Positions 6,936-14,450 of a DNA stretch of 23,976 nt are shown in pieces. The position numbers and the translations under genes are program-made. Source of the stretch: JAFARZ01 sp035651595 (lineage in GTDB: Bacteria > Actinomycetota > Actinomycetes > Streptosporangiales > Streptosporangiaceae); contig DASRFJ010000128.1 of assembly GCA_035651595.1 (NCBI GenBank), forward strand, positions 1 to 23,976. The letters are read 5' to 3'. The stretch's first letter is position 1. Each line of letters begins with the position of its first letter. The notes beneath the pieces are model-generated. The model was not told where the DNA came from and did no database searches. It saw only the letters and a program-made list of their open reading frames with translations.

Positions 6936-8416
6936 GTCAGGTTCACCCATATGCTCTTGGTCTCCGTGTACTGCTCAAGGACGCCGCGGCCCATCTCGCG
7001 GCCCCACCCGGACTGCTTGTAGCCGCCGAACGGCGATGCCGGGTCGGTGAGGTTGTAGCAGTTGACCCACACCGTGCCGGCCTTGACCGCGGCCGCGATC
7101 TGGTGCGCCCGGGTGACGTCACGGGTCCACACCCCTGCGGACAGCCCGAACGGCGAGTCGTTCGCCTTGGCCACCAGGTCATCGACCTGTTCCCAGCGCT
7201 GGACGGTCAGCACCGGCCCGAAGATCTCCTCCCGGACGACGCGCATGGAGTTATCGGTGCCGGTGAACACGGTGGGCTCGAGGAAGAAGCCGTCCCGGTA
7301 CTCCGGCGCCAGGCCGGGCGGCCTGCCACCGCCGGCCACTAGCGTGGCGCCCGCTGCCAGCCCGGCCTCGATGTAGGAGCTGACGGCGCCGAGCTGCCTG
7401 GCCGAGACCAGCGGGCCCATCTGGGTTGCGGGTTCGGTGCCGGGGCCGACGACGATGACGCGGGCGCGCTCCGCGACGGCGGCGGTGACCTCGTCGTGCA
7501 CCGCGCTGTGCACGTACAGGCGGGAGCCGGCCGTGCACACCTGGCCGGCGTTGAAGAAGATCCCGTCGGCCGCCGCGGCGGCGACCGCGGCGATGTCGGC
7601 GTCGGGCAGCACGATGTGCGGCGACTTGCCGCCGAGTTCCAGCGACACCTTCTTCATGTTGCCGGCCGCGGCCCGCACGATCTGGCGGCCGGTCTCGGTG
7701 GAGCCGGTGAAGGCGACCTTGTCGATACCGGGATGCGCCGCGATCGCCGCGCCGGCTTCGGCGCCGGTCCCGGTGATCACGTTGACGACGCCGCGGGGAA
7801 ACCCGGCCTCGATGGCCAGCTCGGCCAGGCGCAGCGTGGACAGCGGGGTTTCCTCGGCGGGCTTGAGCACGACGGTGTTGCCCATGGCCAGCGCCGGGGC
7901 GAGCTTCCACGACGCCATCGACATGGGGAAGTTCCACGGCACGATGGCGCCCACCACGCCGATCGGCTCGTGCACGGTGTAGTTGAGGATGCGCAGCGCA
8001 TTGCGCGGCGACACCGGGATCGTGCTTCCCTCGAACTTGCTCGGCCACCCGGCGAAGTACCGGAACAGCTTGCTGGTGGTCCCGCAGTCGACGGCCCGGG
8101 CGATCGCGACCGGCTTCCCGTTGTCCAGCGACTCGATCGTGGCCAGCTCCTCGACGTGCTCGTCGACGAGCTGGGCGAGCCGGTACAGCAGGTCGCCGCG
8201 CTGGAGCGGGGTGAGGTCGCGCCAGGCCGGGTCGGCGAGCGCGGCGCGGGCCGCGTCGACCGCGACGTCCACGTCCGCTGCCCCGCCGCGGGCGAACGTG
8301 GCCAGCGGCCGCCCGGTGGCCGGGTTGACCGAGGTGAGCGTGCGGCCGCAGACGCTGGGCCGCCATTGCCCGCCGATCAGGTGCCCGTGTTCCCGGGCGA
8401 GGAACGCGCTGGTCAT
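6932..8416 (-). CDS. NAD(P)-dependent aldehyde dehydrogenase
   Basis: Aldehyde dehydrogenase superfamily (PF00171), 494 aa, full length. It oxidises an aldehyde to the carboxylate. Seen: VPWNFPMSMASWKLAPALAM (159-178) with Asn162, the NAD-binding strand FTGSTETGR (236-244), the general base motif SLELGGKSPH with Glu260, and the nucleophile motif NAGQVCTAGSRLYV with Cys294. C-terminal EEIFGPVL and NPF-like DSPFGLSAGVWT segments are intact. The pattern resembles phenylacetaldehyde/betaine-aldehyde type ALDHs. In context it should oxidise the aldehyde released by the copper amine oxidase, or one formed by the ThDP enzyme. Start ATG 8416 overlaps the upstream stop (ATGA, 8413-8416), and its stop overlaps the SDR start (ATGA, 6932-6935). 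Confidence 0.93.
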   Translation of the reverse strand: MTSAFLAREHGHLIGGQWRPSVCGRTLTSVNPATGRPLATFARGGAADVDVAVDAARAALADPAWRDLTPLQRGDLLYRLAQLVDEHVEELATIESLDNGKPVAIARAVDCGTTSKLFRYFAGWPSKFEGSTIPVSPRNALRILNYTVHEPIGVVGAIVPWNFPMSMASWKLAPALAMGNTVVLKPAEETPLSTLRLAELAIEAGFPRGVVNVITGTGAEAGAAIAAHPGIDKVAFTGSTETGRQIVRAAAGNMKKVSLELGGKSPHIVLPDADIAAVAAAAADGIFFNAGQVCTAGSRLYVHSAVHDEVTAAVAERARVIVVGPGTEPATQMGPLVSARQLGAVSSYIEAGLAAGATLVAGGGRPPGLAPEYRDGFFLEPTVFTGTDNSMRVVREEIFGPVLTVQRWEQVDDLVAKANDSPFGLSAGVWTRDVTRAHQIAAAVKAGTVWVNCYNLTDPASPFGGYKQSGWGREMGRGVLEQYTETKSIWVNLT

Positions 8417-9981
8417 AGCGTCATCTCGACGAGGTGCGGGCCGCCCTCGGCGACGCCGTGCTTGATCGCCTGCCCCAGCTCGCCGGCCGTGGCGACCCGG
8501 GCCGCCGCGACGCCGAACCCGCCGGCCAGCGCGACCCAGTCGATGCGCGGGCCGTCCAGGCTGGTCAGGCCCGCTGCCTGCGGTCCTGGCCGGCCAGTGC
8601 CGGGCTGCACAGCGCCGTGCCGGGCCAGCTCGGTACGCAGCACCTGGTAGGCCCTGTTCGCGGCGATGAGCACCACGATGTCGCAGCGTTCCCTGCCCAT
8701 CGTCCACAGCGCCTGCGGCGTGTAGAGCCCGCTGCCGTCCGACTGGAGCGCGATCACCGGCCGGTCGGGTGCGGCGATGGCCGCGCCCAGCGCGACGGGC
8801 AGGCCCTGCCCGATGGCGCCGCCGGTGTTGGTGAGCACGGTGTGCCGGGGCGCGCCGGCCGCCGCGTCGTAAAACGGATAGCCGCAGGTGCCGCCCTCGA
8901 CCGAGACGATCGCGTGCTCCGGCAGCGCGGCGGCGAGCACCGCGCCCGCGACCTCGCCGGACAGCGGCGTGCCTGGTGGCGGAGCCTCGGCACTGGCCGG
9001 CCTCGCGCCGGCGGGGCCGGCGGGGCCGGCGTCGGCCACCATCTCAGCGAGCGCTTCCAGGGCCCGCTCCGCGTCCTCGGCTGGGCCGGCGAGCCGCCGC
9101 ACGGTCCCGGGCGGGGCCAGGACACTGGGCATTCCGTCGTAGCCGAAGTACGCGACCGGTTCGGCAGCGCCAGCGGTGATCACCACACTGGCGTCCTGAA
9201 GCGCCGCCGTGGCGGTCTCGGGAAAGTACGGCAGCCGCCCGATGGCCGGCAGGCCACCGCCGCGTTCGGCGCGCGCGGGAAACGTCTCGCTGTACAGCCG
9301 GGCCCCGGTCGCGGCGGCGATCCGGCCCGCCGCGGCCTGGCCGGCCCGGCCGAGCCCGTTGCCGCCGAGGATGAGCACGGCGTGCGTTCCCGCTTGCCGC
9401 AGCGCAGCCGCGGCCGTCTCGACCTGCGCCTCCGGGACGTGCGACGGTCCTGGAACTGGCGGGACACGTCGTTCGGGATAAATCTCGGGGGCGACCGCGC
9501 GCTGGAAGTCGGCGGGCACCACCACGGTCGAGACGCAGCGCCCGGCGAAGGCGGCGCGCATGGCCGCGGCGGCCTCGGCCCGGCCGGTCACCGGGTAGAC
9601 CGTCCCCACCGTGCCGGCCAGCGCGGCGATGTCCGAGGTCAGCGGCGCGTCGTAGCGCAGGTGCCAGCTGGCGTGGTCGCCGACGACGTTGACCACCGGG
9701 GTGTGCGCGCGCCGGGCGTTGTGCAGGTTGGCCAGCCCGTTCGCCAGGCCAGGCCCGAGGTGCAGCAGCGTCAGCGCGGCCTTCCCGGCGATCCGGGCGT
9801 AGCCGTCCGCGGCACCCGTGCACACGTTTTCCTGCAAGCCGAGCACCGCGCGGACGCCGGGCACCGTGTCCAGGGCGGCGACCAGCGGCATTTCCGTGGT
9901 ACCGGGGTTGGCGAAGCAGATCTCGGCGCCGTGCGCGACGGCGGCCTGGACGATCGCCTCGGCGCCGGTCAGTGTGGTCAT
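8413..9981 (-). CDS. thiamine-diphosphate enzyme, benzoylformate decarboxylase/acetolactate synthase-like
   Basis: ThDP-dependent enzyme of 522 aa with the three-domain Pyr-middle-PP layout of the IlvB/MdlC superfamily. Seen: FANPGTTEMPL and VRAVLGLQENVCTGAADGYA with the cofactor-activating Glu51, then LLHLGPGLANGLANLHNARR. A central domain includes VLILGGNGLGRAG. The PP domain has TGGAIGQGLPVALGAAIA and a variant metal/diphosphate motif SDG (414-416) in place of GDG, with Asn442. A low-complexity AGPAGPAGAR linker lies before the PP domain. Likely reaction is decarboxylation of a 2-keto acid to an aldehyde; carboligation is the alternative. It may feed aryl keto acids into the same ALDH as the amine oxidase. 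Start ATG 9981 overlaps the amine-oxidase stop (ATGA). Confidence 0.88.
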   Translation of the reverse strand: MTTLTGAEAIVQAAVAHGAEICFANPGTTEMPLVAALDTVPGVRAVLGLQENVCTGAADGYARIAGKAALTLLHLGPGLANGLANLHNARRAHTPVVNVVGDHASWHLRYDAPLTSDIAALAGTVGTVYPVTGRAEAAAAMRAAFAGRCVSTVVVPADFQRAVAPEIYPERRVPPVPGPSHVPEAQVETAAAALRQAGTHAVLILGGNGLGRAGQAAAGRIAAATGARLYSETFPARAERGGGLPAIGRLPYFPETATAALQDASVVITAGAAEPVAYFGYDGMPSVLAPPGTVRRLAGPAEDAERALEALAEMVADAGPAGPAGARPASAEAPPPGTPLSGEVAGAVLAAALPEHAIVSVEGGTCGYPFYDAAAGAPRHTVLTNTGGAIGQGLPVALGAAIAAPDRPVIALQSDGSGLYTPQALWTMGRERCDIVVLIAANRAYQVLRTELARHGAVQPGTGRPGPQAAGLTSLDGPRIDWVALAGGFGVAAARVATAGELGQAIKHGVAEGGPHLVEMTL

Positions 9982-11843
9982 GGGACGTCGAGCGCGGGGT
10001 TGCGGTCGAAGAAGCCGGACGGCTTCAGCCAGAATCCGGTGTAGTCACAGGGCATCACCGGCCAGTCCTCCGGCCTGGGCACGTGCGAGGTGCCGAACGT
10101 GTGCCACAGCACGACGTCGGTGTTCGCCAGGTCGCGTTCTGCCTGGACCCAGCGGCCGATGCCGTCGCCGGGGTGCTGGTTCGGGTAGTCGCCGGCCGGG
10201 TGCAGCTCCGCCGGGTCGTAGCGGGTGACCCACAGGTGGGCGCGGGCGAACTCGGCCCGGCGGGCCAGATCGCTGTCCGGTGCGGCGAGCAGCAGCGGGC
10301 TCGGGTGCGGGATCAGCTTGTAGCCGACCGGCTCGCCGAGGCGGTTGCGCACGTCCGGGTTGACGATCTTCCAGGTCCGCGCGGCCAGCGGGTCGCACAT
10401 GCGGCGGCCGTCCCGCTCGTTCGCGATCAGCGTGCCACGGGCGGCGATGGCGTTGCCGTGCTCGTTTCCCGGACCGATCGGCTGCCCGGTCACGTCCTGC
10501 TCGATGACGGAGTTCCGCGGGCCGTCGACCTCCATGTCCAGGCGCATGCAGAACAGGTGCTGATGGTTGGGCGCGGTGAGCCCCGGCGCGACCAGCGTGC
10601 CGTGCCCGGGGTCGGCGCCGGGCGCGATCGCCCGGGTCTGCACGATTCCGGTGAGCTTCGCCTCGAACTGCATCGTGCCGTCGAGGTAGAAGTACCAGAA
10701 GAAGCCGTACTCGTAGTTGCCGATCGTGTGGACGGACGAGACGACCAGCCGCCGGGACCGCCGCACCTCGGCGTGTTCGACGTAGCGGAAGTCCCAGTGC
10801 TTCCACAAGATTCCGTAGTCTTCCTCGTGGATGCAGATCGCGTGCGGGATCGTGTGCGGGGTGCCTTCCTCGTCGGCGAGCACCGCGTCGAGGTAGCGGA
10901 TCTCGCCGAGGCAGTCGCAGCCGAGGGTGAGCGGGGCGACGGTCTTGCCGAGGTTGTACTCGCCGGCGTCGAAGACGTTGCGGAAGTAGAAGTCCTCGCT
11001 GGTGTCGCCGTACGGGACCACCATCTCGCCGATGCCCGCCTGGTGCAGCACCGGGCGACGCCGGCCGCCGTCGAGGTAGGACACGTCGCTGACGACGAGC
11101 CCCTCGACGACGCCCACGTGCGCGTGCAGCCGCCACCGCTGCCACTCGATCACGTTCCCGGCGACGGTGAATGAGGGCCCTTCGGGCTGGGTGATCTCCA
11201 GCGGCCGTAGGTCGGTCCGGAGGGCGCCGACGCCGACGTAGTTGCCGTCCTCCGGGGGCAGCGGGACCGGGTCGCCGTCGATGATCGCGGCGACCTTCCG
11301 CTCGTCGCAGTCGATGACGAACACCAGGTTGCCGACCGGCCTGGCGTAGCCGTTGTCCTGTTTGAACCGGCGCACGTATGCGCTGGCCCTGATGATCCGG
11401 CGGCGCGCGTCGATGCCCTCGACGGGCAGGGTGCCGGTCGACCAGGGGTCGATCTGGAGGAGTTCGAGGTCCGCCACGCCGTGCCGCCGCAGCGCGGCGA
11501 CAGCGTCCGGGTCGTTCCTGACGATGTCGTCCAGCGCCATGATCTCCTCGATCATGATGGCCGGCTGGACACCCGGGACGTGCCGCCACGAGGTGACCTG
11601 GCCTGCCCGCAGGTCGACGACGGCCTCGAAGGTGGCCGCGGTCGCGCGGTCATAGACGACCAGGAACGCCCGCCGGGCGGGCGGGTTCGCCGGGTCGTAG
11701 TCACGCACGGCCGCCTTCGGCGGCGGGGCGGTGCGGATCAGCGGAAAGCGCGGAGAGGTGAGTTCCGGGCGGGCTAGGCGGACGGCGGCGACCGCCCGCT
11801 CGGTTTCCCGCGCGGTCAGCGGGTCGTACGGGTGTGCGGTCAC
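9978..11843 (-). CDS. copper-containing primary amine oxidase (TPQ)
   Basis: Copper/topaquinone amine oxidase, 621 aa, close in layout to the Arthrobacter globiformis phenylethylamine and histamine oxidases. It converts a primary amine, O2 and water to aldehyde, ammonia and H2O2. Seen: catalytic base Asp292 in YFRNVFDAGEYNLG, TPQ-forming Tyr377 in HTIGNYEYGFFW (T-x-x-N-Y-E-Y consensus), copper ligands His427 and His429 in PNHQHLF and His581 in VLWHTFG, and likely disulfide cysteines in LGCDCLGEI and AICIHEEDYGIL. The C-terminal WPVMPCDYTGFWLKP and FFDRNPALDVP are complete. No signal peptide, so it is probably cytoplasmic. Start GTG 11843 overlaps the permease stop (GTGA) and has GGAGGAG just upstream. 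The residue two before the catalytic Asp is Val290. Confidence 0.96.
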   Translation of the reverse strand: MTAHPYDPLTARETERAVAAVRLARPELTSPRFPLIRTAPPPKAAVRDYDPANPPARRAFLVVYDRATAATFEAVVDLRAGQVTSWRHVPGVQPAIMIEEIMALDDIVRNDPDAVAALRRHGVADLELLQIDPWSTGTLPVEGIDARRRIIRASAYVRRFKQDNGYARPVGNLVFVIDCDERKVAAIIDGDPVPLPPEDGNYVGVGALRTDLRPLEITQPEGPSFTVAGNVIEWQRWRLHAHVGVVEGLVVSDVSYLDGGRRRPVLHQAGIGEMVVPYGDTSEDFYFRNVFDAGEYNLGKTVAPLTLGCDCLGEIRYLDAVLADEEGTPHTIPHAICIHEEDYGILWKHWDFRYVEHAEVRRSRRLVVSSVHTIGNYEYGFFWYFYLDGTMQFEAKLTGIVQTRAIAPGADPGHGTLVAPGLTAPNHQHLFCMRLDMEVDGPRNSVIEQDVTGQPIGPGNEHGNAIAARGTLIANERDGRRMCDPLAARTWKIVNPDVRNRLGEPVGYKLIPHPSPLLLAAPDSDLARRAEFARAHLWVTRYDPAELHPAGDYPNQHPGDGIGRWVQAERDLANTDVVLWHTFGTSHVPRPEDWPVMPCDYTGFWLKPSGFFDRNPALDVP

Positions 11844-13294
11844 CTGGTCTCCTCCGCGGATGTGACGACCGGGGCGGCGGCGCTGGCCGGAACAGGCTCG
11901 CGGCGCATCGCGTAGTACGACCAGAGCAGGCCGAGCACGATCCAGCTGCCGATCACCCAGGGCACGCTGTTCAGCGGGCTCGGCGCCTTGTAGACGGCGC
12001 CGAACACGGCGCCGGCCGCGACCATGATGCCGGCGGCGCCCGCGACGACGAGCTTGGGCCGGCTGACGTGCTGCCACAGGCCGCGGATGCCGGTCACGCT
12101 GATGGCGAAATACATCACCGCAAGACCGGTGCCGCCGATGCCGGCCATCCAGCTGAACATGGGCAGCCACTGCGGCTGCCCGTTCAGGGCGAAGAACCCG
12201 TTGGTGGCCCGCACCACGATGATGATCACCGCGCTCAGCCCGGCCAGCACCAGCGCGCCGGCGACGGGCGTCTGGTACCGGCGGTGCACGGTGGCGAGCA
12301 CGGCTGGCAGCCGGCCCGCACGGGCCATGGCCAGCATGCCGCGCGTGGCGGCGACGCCCGTGCCGATAGCGACGGCGAGAATGTCGAGGATGATCAGGAC
12401 GTACATGAAGTTGCCGAACCCGGCCGAACCGAAGGTGCCCGAGGCGAGCGCCTGAAGCGGGAACCCGCTGTTCTTCCAGGTGGCGGCGTTCATGCCGAAC
12501 CCCGCGTCCTGCGCGTAGGCGGTCAGCAGGAAGTAGGCGCCGACAATGGTCAGGGACAACAGCACGGCCCTGGGCACGTGGCGCTTGGGGTTGTCGGTCT
12601 CCTCGGCAAGGTTGGCGGCGGTCTCGAACCCGATGAACATGTTGATGCCGTAGAGCACCCCGTACAGCAGGTCGAGGCGGCCGACCGCACCCGGGTTGAA
12701 CGGCCGCAGCGACAGCGAATGCCCGCCGAGGCCACCGCGGCCGATGACGTAGAGGGAGAAGCCGAGGACGACCGCGGCGGAGATGAGCACCAGGATCAGC
12801 TGCGACCGCACCGAGAACCGCACGCCGACGACGACGATCGCGGTGACCAGCGCCACGAAGCCGAGTGACAGCGGCCACCACGGGACGTCGGTCTTGAACG
12901 CGGACTGCAGGAAGCCCTGGGTCTGGCCGCCGAGCACGAGGAAATTCGCCACGCCCAGGATGAGCATCGCGCCGTAGTAGAGCCAGCCGGCCACTATTCC
13001 GGCTCGCGGGCCGGCGGCGTCGCATATGTACTCGTAGAGCGACCCGCACAGGTGAATCCGCTTGGCGTACTGCGCGATGATCCAGCCGGCACCGAACACG
13101 CCGGCCCCGGCGACGAGGATCGCCAGCGGTGTGGCGACGCCGGCGCCGCGCCCGGTCGCCGACTGTCCCACGATCAGCGGCAGCAGCGCGGCGAGCGAGA
13201 ACACCGGGCCCATGAAGCCGACCGACTGGGCGAGGACTCCGCTCAGCGAGAGCCGGGCACGGCCGAGGGCCTTGTCGTGCTGGAGAGTAGTCAT
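11840..13294 (-). CDS. APC-superfamily amino acid/amine permease
   Basis: Secondary transporter of the APC superfamily, 484 aa with about 12 hydrophobic segments. Seen: N-terminal LSLSGVLAQSVGFMGPVFSL and LPLIVG (first helix), the helix-1/2 pattern before ATPLAILVAG, YEYICDAAGPRAGIVAGWLYYG (third helix region), and the conserved helix-6 to loop segment GFETAANLAEETDNPKRHVP (signature ETAxNLxEExxxPxRxIP). The C-terminal tail is hydrophilic. It is the first gene of the catabolic operon, directly coupled (GTGA) to the amine oxidase, so the likely substrate is the amine or amino acid degraded downstream; this is inferred. Start ATG 13294 has GGGAG 8 nt upstream. The leader contains a putative IclR site (13351-13365). 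Confidence 0.92.
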   Translation of the reverse strand: MTTLQHDKALGRARLSLSGVLAQSVGFMGPVFSLAALLPLIVGQSATGRGAGVATPLAILVAGAGVFGAGWIIAQYAKRIHLCGSLYEYICDAAGPRAGIVAGWLYYGAMLILGVANFLVLGGQTQGFLQSAFKTDVPWWPLSLGFVALVTAIVVVGVRFSVRSQLILVLISAAVVLGFSLYVIGRGGLGGHSLSLRPFNPGAVGRLDLLYGVLYGINMFIGFETAANLAEETDNPKRHVPRAVLLSLTIVGAYFLLTAYAQDAGFGMNAATWKNSGFPLQALASGTFGSAGFGNFMYVLIILDILAVAIGTGVAATRGMLAMARAGRLPAVLATVHRRYQTPVAGALVLAGLSAVIIIVVRATNGFFALNGQPQWLPMFSWMAGIGGTGLAVMYFAISVTGIRGLWQHVSRPKLVVAGAAGIMVAAGAVFGAVYKAPSPLNSVPWVIGSWIVLGLLWSYYAMRREPVPASAAAPVVTSAEETR

Positions 13295-13350
13295 CTGATC
13301 AGCTCCCGTGCGGGCTCGGGTTGCCAGTGTGTCCGGTATTCGTACATGTC

Positions 13351-13365
13351 GTACGGTTATTGAAC
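13351..13365. promoter_or_regulatory. putative IclR operator upstream of the amine operon
   Basis: GTACGGTTATTGAAC matches the minus-strand reading of the site at 14407-14421 (GTTCGATAATTGAAC) at 12 of 15 positions and keeps the palindromic GTxC/GAAC ends. It lies 57 bp upstream of the permease start. Predicted from sequence similarity only. Confidence 0.5.
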
Positions 13366-13473
13366 AGATGATGGGCGGCGAAAAGCGGCATGTCAAGAGG
13401 CGGAGCGTTCGGGCTGTAACGGCTGAGGCGGGCGTGCCACATGTGCCTGCGGTGTCCGCCGACCCCGCATTAA

Positions 13474-13556
13474 TGTGGAAGGCTGCCCCATCGTGGTAGA
13501 TCAACCCCCCAAACGGGGGATCAGGTTACCACAAAGGGATAATCCGCCACGTTGTT
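13474..13556 (-). repeat. 83-bp structured repeat, copy B (long imperfect hairpin)
   Basis: Read on the minus strand, this is the second copy of the element at 443-525, aligned end to end without gaps. The main stem (13529-13539 with 13486-13496) keeps 9 Watson-Crick or wobble pairs around one mismatch plus a terminal wobble. Two C-G pairs of copy A have become U-G pairs. The inner CCCCC/GGGGG stem is kept with a GTTT loop. It begins 18 nt after the iclR stop and lies before the permease promoter, so like copy A it follows the 3' end of a gene in the same orientation. The stretch between it and 13366 holds nothing else I can identify. Confidence 0.7.
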
Positions 13557-13573
13557 CGGTGCCACCTCGAAAC

Positions 13574-14305
13574 CTAGGACGAGCGCGGGGGTGACCCTTG
13601 ACGGGCGGCTGACTGGGGCTGCGATGCGGACAGCAGGGCGGAGGCCTCGGCCGCGGCCGCCATGACCGCCTCCGGAACGCCGGCGCCGGATACGGTTACC
13701 CCCAGCTGAACCACGCCGAGGCTGGCCGTCGCCCAGTCCGACACGCGTATCGGCGCGGCGACACCGACGGCGCCTTCCTGCAAGGCGCCGACGCTGACGG
13801 CGTAGCCGCGCTCGCGTGCCAGCCGGACGTCCGGGGTGTCGGTGCTGCTGGCCGGGCGCCCGGCGAGAATCGCCAGACCGTCCGCGCCCACCGTGAGGAG
13901 GTGCCGGGCACCCTCGCGCATGGCCAGGTGCATCGTACTGTCCAGCGGTTCGGCGGTGAGCAGGATAAGCGCCTGGTCACCGTCCGCGACGCTGAGCAGC
14001 GCCGTATTGCTGGTCTGCTGGCTCAGCCGCCGCAGGATCGGGAACACCACCGACTGGAGCCGGGGCCGCAGGTGGCTCGCAAGCTCCGCCACGCCGAATC
14101 CGAGCACGTACCGGGAACCGGCACGCCCAGCCAGGTCGTGGGCCTCCAGAGTACGCAGCAGCCGGTACACGATCGCGCGCGCCGCGCCGAGCTGCTCCGC
14201 GATCTCCGCGACGGTCAGGCCGTCCGCGTGCCTGGCGAGCAGTGCGAGGACGGTCAGTCCGCGGTCGAGCGTCTGCGAGATCTCCCCGCCGCCCGGCATA
14301 TCCAC
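13574..14305 (-). CDS. IclR-family transcriptional regulator
   Basis: DNA-binding regulator of 243 aa. Seen: N-terminal winged helix with ISQTLDRGLTVLALLARHAD, then the recognition region LTVAEIAEQLGAARAIVYRL, followed by LLRTLEAHDLAGR and YVLGFGVAELA. The C-terminal effector domain includes DGDQALILLTAEP, HLAMREGARHLL, a GYAVSVGALQEGAVGVAAPI stretch and a Ser-rich tail. GTG 14305 is preferred because GAGGAG stands about 6 nt upstream; ATG 14299 would be too far from it. It is divergent from the second ALDH. Three related palindromes near its own, the ALDH and the permease promoters suggest it controls all of them. The ligand is probably the amine or an aromatic acid intermediate; this is inferred from position. 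Confidence 0.9.
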   Translation of the reverse strand: MDMPGGGEISQTLDRGLTVLALLARHADGLTVAEIAEQLGAARAIVYRLLRTLEAHDLAGRAGSRYVLGFGVAELASHLRPRLQSVVFPILRRLSQQTSNTALLSVADGDQALILLTAEPLDSTMHLAMREGARHLLTVGADGLAILAGRPASSTDTPDVRLARERGYAVSVGALQEGAVGVAAPIRVSDWATASLGVVQLGVTVSGAGVPEAVMAAAAEASALLSASQPQSAARQGSPPRSS

Positions 14306-14406
14306 GCCGCTCTCCTCGCCTGTCGTCCGCGTACCTGGCACGCCTCGATCATGCCATGCCTGGATTAGCAGCCGGCCATCTTGACCTCGGCTAGCCGATA
14401 GTCTAC

Positions 14407-14421
14407 GTTCAATTATCGAAC
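14407..14421. promoter_or_regulatory. putative IclR operator 1 in the divergent promoter region
   Basis: GTTCAATTATCGAAC is a near-palindrome (GTTC/GAAC ends). On the minus strand it contains GATAAT, a good -10 for iclR. It starts exactly 20 bp, two helical turns, before the related site at 14427. Confidence 0.55.
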
Positions 14422-14426
14422 CTATC

Positions 14427-14441
14427 GCACGATAATCGGAC
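14427..14441. promoter_or_regulatory. putative IclR operator 2 overlapping the ALDH promoter
   Basis: GCACGATAATCGGAC matches the minus-strand form of operator 1 at 11 of 15 positions. It contains GATAAT (14431-14436), which fits a -10 box for the gene starting at 14451 with a very short leader. A TTCAAT 17 bp upstream lies in operator 1. Binding here would block RNA polymerase. Confidence 0.5.
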
Positions 14442-14450
14442 AGGACGACG

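Noticed and set aside
6936..6950. Earlier ATG (6950) as the SDR start
   Set aside because: It would overlap the ALDH gene by 19 nt, while ATG 6935 gives the ATGA overlap seen throughout the operon and a normal SDR N-terminus.
9010..9032. Tandem GCCGGCGGG repeats in the ThDP enzyme gene
   Set aside because: About three 9-bp units encode an Ala/Gly/Pro linker between domains in frame; ordinary low-complexity linker sequence in GC-rich DNA.
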